From Flavobacterium kayseriense (GTDB lineage: Bacteria > Bacteroidota > Bacteroidia > Flavobacteriales > Flavobacteriaceae), in contig NZ_JACRUI010000001.1 in NCBI RefSeq assembly GCF_014305095.1, positions 791,695-855,694 on the forward strand: a stretch of 64,000 nucleotides of DNA, in the 5' to 3' direction. A program made the position numbers and the translations under genes. Below are positions 59,361 to 64,000 of the stretch, in pieces; position 1 is the stretch's first letter; each line of letters opens with the position of its first letter. Below the pieces are notes generated by a model. The model was not told the DNA's origin. It did not search any database and saw only the letters and a program-made list of their open reading frames with translations.

Positions 59361-60407
59361 TTATTCACTTAAAGCATTCCAGCCACGCGCTTTCAACGCG
59401 ATTTTAGTGTTTGCCCTTGTTACAAGATGGATTCCTTCGCTTTCTTGGGTCATATGACCAATGATTGAAAAGTTAGGATTAGCCTTTATTTTATCAAAAT
59501 CCTCCATGGCAATAGTAAAAAGCAGTTCGTAATCTTCACCACCATTTATTGCTACTGTGGTACTGTCAATATTAAATTCTTCACAAACACTAATTAATTG
59601 CGGATCAAGAGGTAATTTATCTTCGTATAAATTACACCCAACGCTGGATTGTTTGCATAAATGCATAATCTCCGAAGATAATCCATCAGATATGTCTATC
59701 ATGGAAGTTGGTTTTATCTCTAAAGCATGTAATAAAGTACGAACATCTTTTCGCGCTTCTGGTCTCAACTGTCGTTCTATCAAATAAGTATAGGCGTCTA
59801 AATCAGGTTGAGAATTGGGGTTTACTTGGAAAACCTGTTTTTCTCTTTCAAGCACTTGCAATCCCATGTAGGCGGCACCAATATCTCCGGTAACAACTAA
59901 AAGGTCGGTTTGTTTAGCTCCGTTTCTATAAACAAGTTCTTCTTCATCAGCTTCACCAATAGCGGTAATACTTATAATTAATCCTTTTTGCGATGAGGTG
60001 GTGTCTCCACCAATTACATCTACTTTATATTCAGCTGCTGCGTGAGCAATCCCATCAAACAGTTCGTCTAATGCTTCTAGAGGAAAGCGATTAGAAACGG
60101 CTACAGAGACTGTAATTTGAGTAGCCTTTGCGTTCATTGCACATATGTCTGATATGTTCACGACTACCGCTTTATATCCTAAATGTTTTAAGGGCATGTA
60201 TGCCAAATCAAAATGAACGCCTTCTATTAGTAAATCAGTTGAAACTACTATTTTTTTCTCCTTAAAGTCTAGAACAGCGGCATCATCACCAATGCCTTTT
60301 ATTGTTGAGGGTTGGTTTACTTCGAAATTTTTCGTCAAGTGGTCTATCAATCCAAATTCGCCTAATTGACCTATACTAGTACGCTGCTGGTTTTTATCTT
60401 CAATCAT
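59361..60407 (-). CDS. thiL: Thiamine-monophosphate kinase
   Basis: ThiL makes thiamine diphosphate from thiamine monophosphate. The 348-residue protein has GIGDDAAVLDF, VVNISDICAMNAKATQITVS, VIGGDTTSSQKGLIISITAIG and SMIDISDGLSSEIMHLC, the usual AIR-synthase-fold motifs with metal-binding aspartates. Length is normal. No TPP riboswitch is seen upstream; a near-consensus TACCTTTA box lies at 60428-60435. Confidence 0.95.
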   Translation of the reverse strand: MIEDKNQQRTSIGQLGEFGLIDHLTKNFEVNQPSTIKGIGDDAAVLDFKEKKIVVSTDLLIEGVHFDLAYMPLKHLGYKAVVVNISDICAMNAKATQITVSVAVSNRFPLEALDELFDGIAHAAAEYKVDVIGGDTTSSQKGLIISITAIGEADEEELVYRNGAKQTDLLVVTGDIGAAYMGLQVLEREKQVFQVNPNSQPDLDAYTYLIERQLRPEARKDVRTLLHALEIKPTSMIDISDGLSSEIMHLCKQSSVGCNLYEDKLPLDPQLISVCEEFNIDSTTVAINGGEDYELLFTIAMEDFDKIKANPNFSIIGHMTQESEGIHLVTRANTKIALKARGWNALSE

Positions 60408-60472
60408 CCTATTTATTTATAAAGTAGTAAAGGTACGAAGATAACTGAGATTGTAATTTTGACTAGCCATTT

Positions 60473-60499
60473 AAATTGTATTTTGTAAGAATACAATTT
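60473..60499. promoter_or_regulatory. 10-bp inverted repeat before the ABC exporter genes
   Basis: AAATTGTATT (60473-60482) and AATACAATTT (60490-60499) are perfect reverse complements around seven bases. Without a T-run it is unlikely to be a terminator and resembles an operator for a dimeric repressor. Confidence 0.4.
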
Positions 60500-60572
60500 A
60501 TATTGTGTTAAAAATTCTGTAACAAACTAGTGCAACTCACTACTTACTAGTAAACCTCTTAAACTAATAACA

Positions 60573-61457
60573 ATGAAGCTAAAAATAAATAACCTCAGTA
60601 AGACCTATAAAAACGGTGTTAAAGCATTAGATAACCTTAACATCGAGATAGGCACAGGTATGTTTGGACTTTTAGGTCCTAATGGTGCGGGGAAATCGTC
60701 ATTGATGCGAACTATTTCGACTTTGCAAAAACCGGATTCGGGTACTATCGAGTTTGATGGAATAAATGTTTTAGAGGACCAAATGGGTTTGCGTAAAATT
60801 TTAGGCTATTTGCCTCAAGAGTTTGGAGTGTATCCAAATATGTCTGCAGAGAAACTCTTAGATTATTTTGCACAGCTAAAAGGAATTGCTTCAAAGACGG
60901 AACGTGCATCTATAGTTAAACAAGTTTTAGAAGTTACAAATTTATACGAAGTTCGATTAAAAGATGTAAACGGGTATTCCGGAGGAATGAAACAACGATT
61001 TGGTATAGCTCAGTTATTATTAAATAATCCAAAATTAATTATTGTTGACGAACCTACAGCTGGTCTAGATCCTGCTGAAAGGCATCGTTTCCTGAATGTT
61101 TTGCGTGAAATAGGGACCAACCATACCGTTATTTTTTCGACACATATCGTAGATGACGTAAATGAGCTTTGTAATGAAATTGCTATTTTAAATGGAGGAA
61201 AAATTTTGACTCAAGGTACTCCAAAAGCTGTAGTAGAAAAGTTAAATGGATCCATTTGGACAAAAATTATAGAAAGAGAATTTTTAGAGCAAAACGAATT
61301 AGAGTTCAACGTAATTTCTTCTAATTATAATCAAGACAACACTCTTAATATTAGGGTGCATAGTATGGAGAAACCAAATGAAAGTTTTGTTGCGGCAACG
61401 CCTCAACTAGAAGACGTTTATTTTGTAGCACTTAAAAAAGACGCCATATTATGTTAG
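60573..61457 (+). CDS. ABC transporter ATP-binding protein
   Basis: The 294-residue ATPase has Walker A LLGPNGAGKSSLMRTI, signature NGYSGGMKQRFGI, Walker B LIIVDEPTAGLD, and the H-loop STHIVDDV. A C-terminal extension from about residue 220 is usual for ABC-2 exporters. The coding end overlaps the ATG of the large permease gene by 7 bp, so the two form one exporter. Confidence 0.94.
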   Translation: MKLKINNLSKTYKNGVKALDNLNIEIGTGMFGLLGPNGAGKSSLMRTISTLQKPDSGTIEFDGINVLEDQMGLRKILGYLPQEFGVYPNMSAEKLLDYFAQLKGIASKTERASIVKQVLEVTNLYEVRLKDVNGYSGGMKQRFGIAQLLLNNPKLIIVDEPTAGLDPAERHRFLNVLREIGTNHTVIFSTHIVDDVNELCNEIAILNGGKILTQGTPKAVVEKLNGSIWTKIIEREFLEQNELEFNVISSNYNQDNTLNIRVHSMEKPNESFVAATPQLEDVYFVALKKDAILC

Positions 61458-64000
61458 GAACAATTTTTAATTTTGAGCTAAAACGATGGTTTAAAAACCC
61501 TTCTTTTTACATTTATATTGCTATTTTTTTCCTGCTGTCTATGTTTATTATGGCAAGCAGTTTGGGTATTTTTGATAGTTTCTCTGTTACAACGTCTTCA
61601 AATGCATTAGCAAATTCACCAATTGCTCTAAACGATTTGATCAACACCTTGTCTGTGCTAACCTATTTTTTATTACCCTCAATAATTGGGGCCTCAATTT
61701 ATAGGGATTTTAAGTACAATATGCATACGATACTTTTTTCCTATCCCTTTACTAAATTGGATTACCTACTTGGAAAATTCTTCAGCTCGTTATTAGTTGT
61801 AATTTTGGTTGTTTTAGCTATTGGTTTGGGTGCATTTTGCGCAAGTTTTTTACCTTATATCAACCACGATTTATTAGGGCCAGTTTCGATTGTTGCTTAC
61901 TTACAGATTTATTTTATATGGGTAATACCTAACTTGTTTTTTTACGGGGCAATTGTTTTTGCTGTTGTTACTATTACGAGAAATATTTCAGTTGGTTTTA
62001 TAACAGTGATTTTGTTATTGTTTGTCCAAAGTATGGTTAGTAGTTTTACAAATGATACCGATAATCAATACATAGCAGGGCTTTTAGATCCTTTTGGTAG
62101 CGAGGCATTATCTTATTATACTAAGTACTGGACTGTTGCAGAAAGAAACACAAATTTACTTCCGTTTGAGGGTGTACTAGTATACAATAGGTTATTATGG
62201 CTGGGAATCTCATTTTTGGTTATGGTTTTTATGTATCGTTATTTTTCATTTACTCAAAGTGCTTTAACATTTGGAAGAAATAAAAATGAAGAGCGCGTTA
62301 CCAAAAATAATTTTGGTGGGATTACTCGAATCAACTTACCTGAAATTCAGTTTGATTATTCAAATAAACAATACCTTAAAACGGCTTGGAATTTATCTAA
62401 AGTTGACTTCAAGTTTATTGTGAAAAACTGGGTTTTTATAAGCATTGTTATCGTTGGATTGCTTTTTATTCTACTGACCTCATTAAGTGCAGGCGAAATA
62501 TTTGGAACAAAAACCTACCCTGTAACTTGGCAAATGTTGGCTTTACCAGGAAGTGCTTTTAGTCTTTTTATCAATGTGTTGACTTTTCTTTTTGCAGGGA
62601 TTTTGGTCCACAGGGGATTTGCAACTAGAATGAACCATTTAATTGATGTAACGCCAATTCCTAATTGGGTATTGCTGTTTTCAAAATTCCTAGCTTTATT
62701 GCAAATGCAAGTTGTTCTTTTGGCAGTTATCATGATTGGCGGAATCACAATTCAATCTTATAATGGTTTTTTTGATTTTGAAATAGGGCACTATTTGTTT
62801 GAATTATATGCTATTAAATTAGTGCACTTTGTTATTTGGGCATTTTTAGCACTTTTTATACAAACGCTATTCAAAAACTATTTACTTGGTTTTTTTGTAT
62901 TACTTATTCTATCTATTGGTTTGGTTTTTATTCCAGAAATTGGAGTGGAGCAAGACGTTTTTAGGTTTAATAGCGATACTGGGTTTCAATATTCAGACAT
63001 GAATGGTTATGGCAATACGTTGCCTATGTATTACATGTACAAAGGCTATTGGTTTCTATTTGGTTTAGGGATTTTTGGTCTCACACTTTTATTTTGGACA
63101 AGGGGAGTTGGTCAATCTGTACGTTCTAGATTTGTCGATGCTAAAGCGAGATTTAATAGTAAAACAGCCTTGTTAATCACCGTATCATTTATAGGTTTTC
63201 TAGCTCTAGGAAGTACAATTTATTATGAAGATAATATTGTTAACGAATATAGATCACAAAAAGATGCTGAAAAATCTCAAGTAGAATGGGAAAAGAAATA
63301 TAAAAAGTATCAGTTGTATGCGCAACCTAGAATTACAGATGTTAAGGTAGATTTAGACCTGTTTCCAGAGGAACGCAATTTTATTGCTAGGGGAACCTAT
63401 GTTTTAAAAAATAAAAGCGCAGTAGGTATAGATTCGGTTTTTGTTAATTATGTAGACTATGAAACTAAAATCGCTTTTGCAAAAGGAACGCAACTCGTTT
63501 CTAAAGATTCTGTTTATAATTTCAATATCTATAAGTTGGCTAAAACTTTATTGCCAGGCGATTCGATAGTTATGTCTTTTGAGGTCAAAAATAAAGAGAA
63601 TACCTTGTTTAAAAATAACTCGCCAGTTATTTACAATGGAACTTTTATCAATAACAGTTCTTTTCCATCTATCGGATATAGCGAAAATGGAGAGTTAAAT
63701 GATGATGATGTTCGAAAAAAGTATGGTCTTAAGCCTAAGGAAAGAATGGCAAGCCCAATGGATTCTATCGCAAGAAAAAACAATTACATTAGCAATGATG
63801 CTGATTGGTTAACATTTGAAACTACAGTGAGCACCTCAGGTGATCAGACAGCAATTGCGCCAGGTTATTTGCAAAAACAGTGGAAAAAAGAGGGTAGAAA
63901 TTATTTTCACTATAAGATGGACCAAAAAATGCTAAACTTTTATGCTTATAATTCGGCTCAATATGAGGTGAAACGTGACAAATGGAAGAATGTTGCCATC
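61451..64000 (+). CDS. ABC-2 permease fused to an M1-peptidase-like domain, 5' part
   Basis: The frame is open from the ATG at 61451 to the window edge, 850 codons. About 590 residues are multi-pass membrane sequence in two ABC-2-like sets (MLGTIFNFELKRWFKNPSFY; then a second set starting KFIVKNWVFISIVIVGLL). From about residue 600 a soluble part begins (YAQPRITDVKVDLDLFPEE ... GTYVLKNKSAVGIDSVFVN) that resembles the N-terminal beta-sandwich of M1 aminopeptidases. Bacteroidetes have such permease/M1 proteins of about 1200 residues, with HExxH further on. That part is outside the window. The start overlaps the ATPase gene. Confidence 0.85.
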   Translation, partial: MLGTIFNFELKRWFKNPSFYIYIAIFFLLSMFIMASSLGIFDSFSVTTSSNALANSPIALNDLINTLSVLTYFLLPSIIGASIYRDFKYNMHTILFSYPFTKLDYLLGKFFSSLLVVILVVLAIGLGAFCASFLPYINHDLLGPVSIVAYLQIYFIWVIPNLFFYGAIVFAVVTITRNISVGFITVILLLFVQSMVSSFTNDTDNQYIAGLLDPFGSEALSYYTKYWTVAERNTNLLPFEGVLVYNRLLWLGISFLVMVFMYRYFSFTQSALTFGRNKNEERVTKNNFGGITRINLPEIQFDYSNKQYLKTAWNLSKVDFKFIVKNWVFISIVIVGLLFILLTSLSAGEIFGTKTYPVTWQMLALPGSAFSLFINVLTFLFAGILVHRGFATRMNHLIDVTPIPNWVLLFSKFLALLQMQVVLLAVIMIGGITIQSYNGFFDFEIGHYLFELYAIKLVHFVIWAFLALFIQTLFKNYLLGFFVLLILSIGLVFIPEIGVEQDVFRFNSDTGFQYSDMNGYGNTLPMYYMYKGYWFLFGLGIFGLTLLFWTRGVGQSVRSRFVDAKARFNSKTALLITVSFIGFLALGSTIYYEDNIVNEYRSQKDAEKSQVEWEKKYKKYQLYAQPRITDVKVDLDLFPEERNFIARGTYVLKNKSAVGIDSVFVNYVDYETKIAFAKGTQLVSKDSVYNFNIYKLAKTLLPGDSIVMSFEVKNKENTLFKNNSPVIYNGTFINNSSFPSIGYSENGELNDDDVRKKYGLKPKERMASPMDSIARKNNYISNDADWLTFETTVSTSGDQTAIAPGYLQKQWKKEGRNYFHYKMDQKMLNFYAYNSAQYEVKRDKWKNVAI

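Noticed and set aside
59557-59787. Plus-strand frame of 76 codons opposite thiL
   Set aside because: It lies wholly within thiL on the other strand, has no promoter box or family likeness, and is one of many such shadows opposite real genes in the window.

Overview
The window reads as a chromosomal segment of a Flavobacteriaceae bacterium, most likely Flavobacterium or a close relative. The grounds are low GC, dense genes with weak or no Shine-Dalgarno sites, many promoters with the Bacteroidetes -7 box TAnnTTTG, a PorZ protein of the type IX secretion system, an Oar-like TonB-dependent receptor, and family members typical of flavobacteria (THC0290_0291, IPExxxVDY, the ~630-residue PurF). This is judged from sequence alone. 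No rRNA, tRNA, CRISPR array, prophage or intact insertion sequence was found.

Layout: 1-1175 gpsA and the start of a secreted protein. 1473-4476 an aldehyde-stress cassette (YqhD-like reductase, exported DJ-1/PfpI protein, divergent LysR regulator). 4478-8327 nadD, gmk, yicC, a transporter and an ArsC-like protein, with a decayed four-helix-bundle (S23) gene inside inverted repeats between nadD and gmk. 8410-12811 a DinB-fold protein, a trans-sulfuration enzyme, an outer-membrane protein and gdhA. 12936-22269 porZ, recO, ileS, a DksA-like protein, lspA, 5-formyl-THF cyclo-ligase and an M14-like deacylase. 22408-26465 uvrC and a patatin-barrel protein. 26648-31127 aromatic amino-acid catabolism (hmgA, hppD, a DUF3108 protein, tryptophan 2,3-dioxygenase) with a probable small RNA. 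31159-41125 a peptidase, pgi, a TonB receptor, RlpA, CYTH, Pol IV and a PAS protein. 41181-51642 BI-1, pyk, rnc, fabF, acpP, purN, rnhA, a PfkB kinase, purF and superoxide dismutase. 51792-54690 comF, glyS and a small outer-membrane protein. 55155-59304 a signalling island. 59361-64000 thiL and an ABC exporter whose permease runs off the window.

The part most likely to be new is 54939-59304. A LytTR regulator whose receiver carries Glu where the phospho-acceptor Asp is expected is followed by a small exported protein made of five identical 14-residue repeats. Next come a histidine kinase with TPR repeats predicted outside the cytoplasm and its response regulator. Direct repeats exactly 21 bp apart, the geometry used by AgrA and ComE-type LytTR proteins, lie before both the regulator gene and the repeat-protein gene. 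All nucleotide differences between the five repeat units are synonymous. I propose a secreted-peptide or secreted-repeat signalling system; the function is inference.

Other notable items: three interspersed structured intergenic repeats, a 14-bp operator-like sequence shared by the gdhA and pyk upstream regions, a small-RNA candidate with its own promoter and terminator, and two genes (dinB, glyS) whose promoters sit so close to the ATG that leaderless mRNAs are likely.
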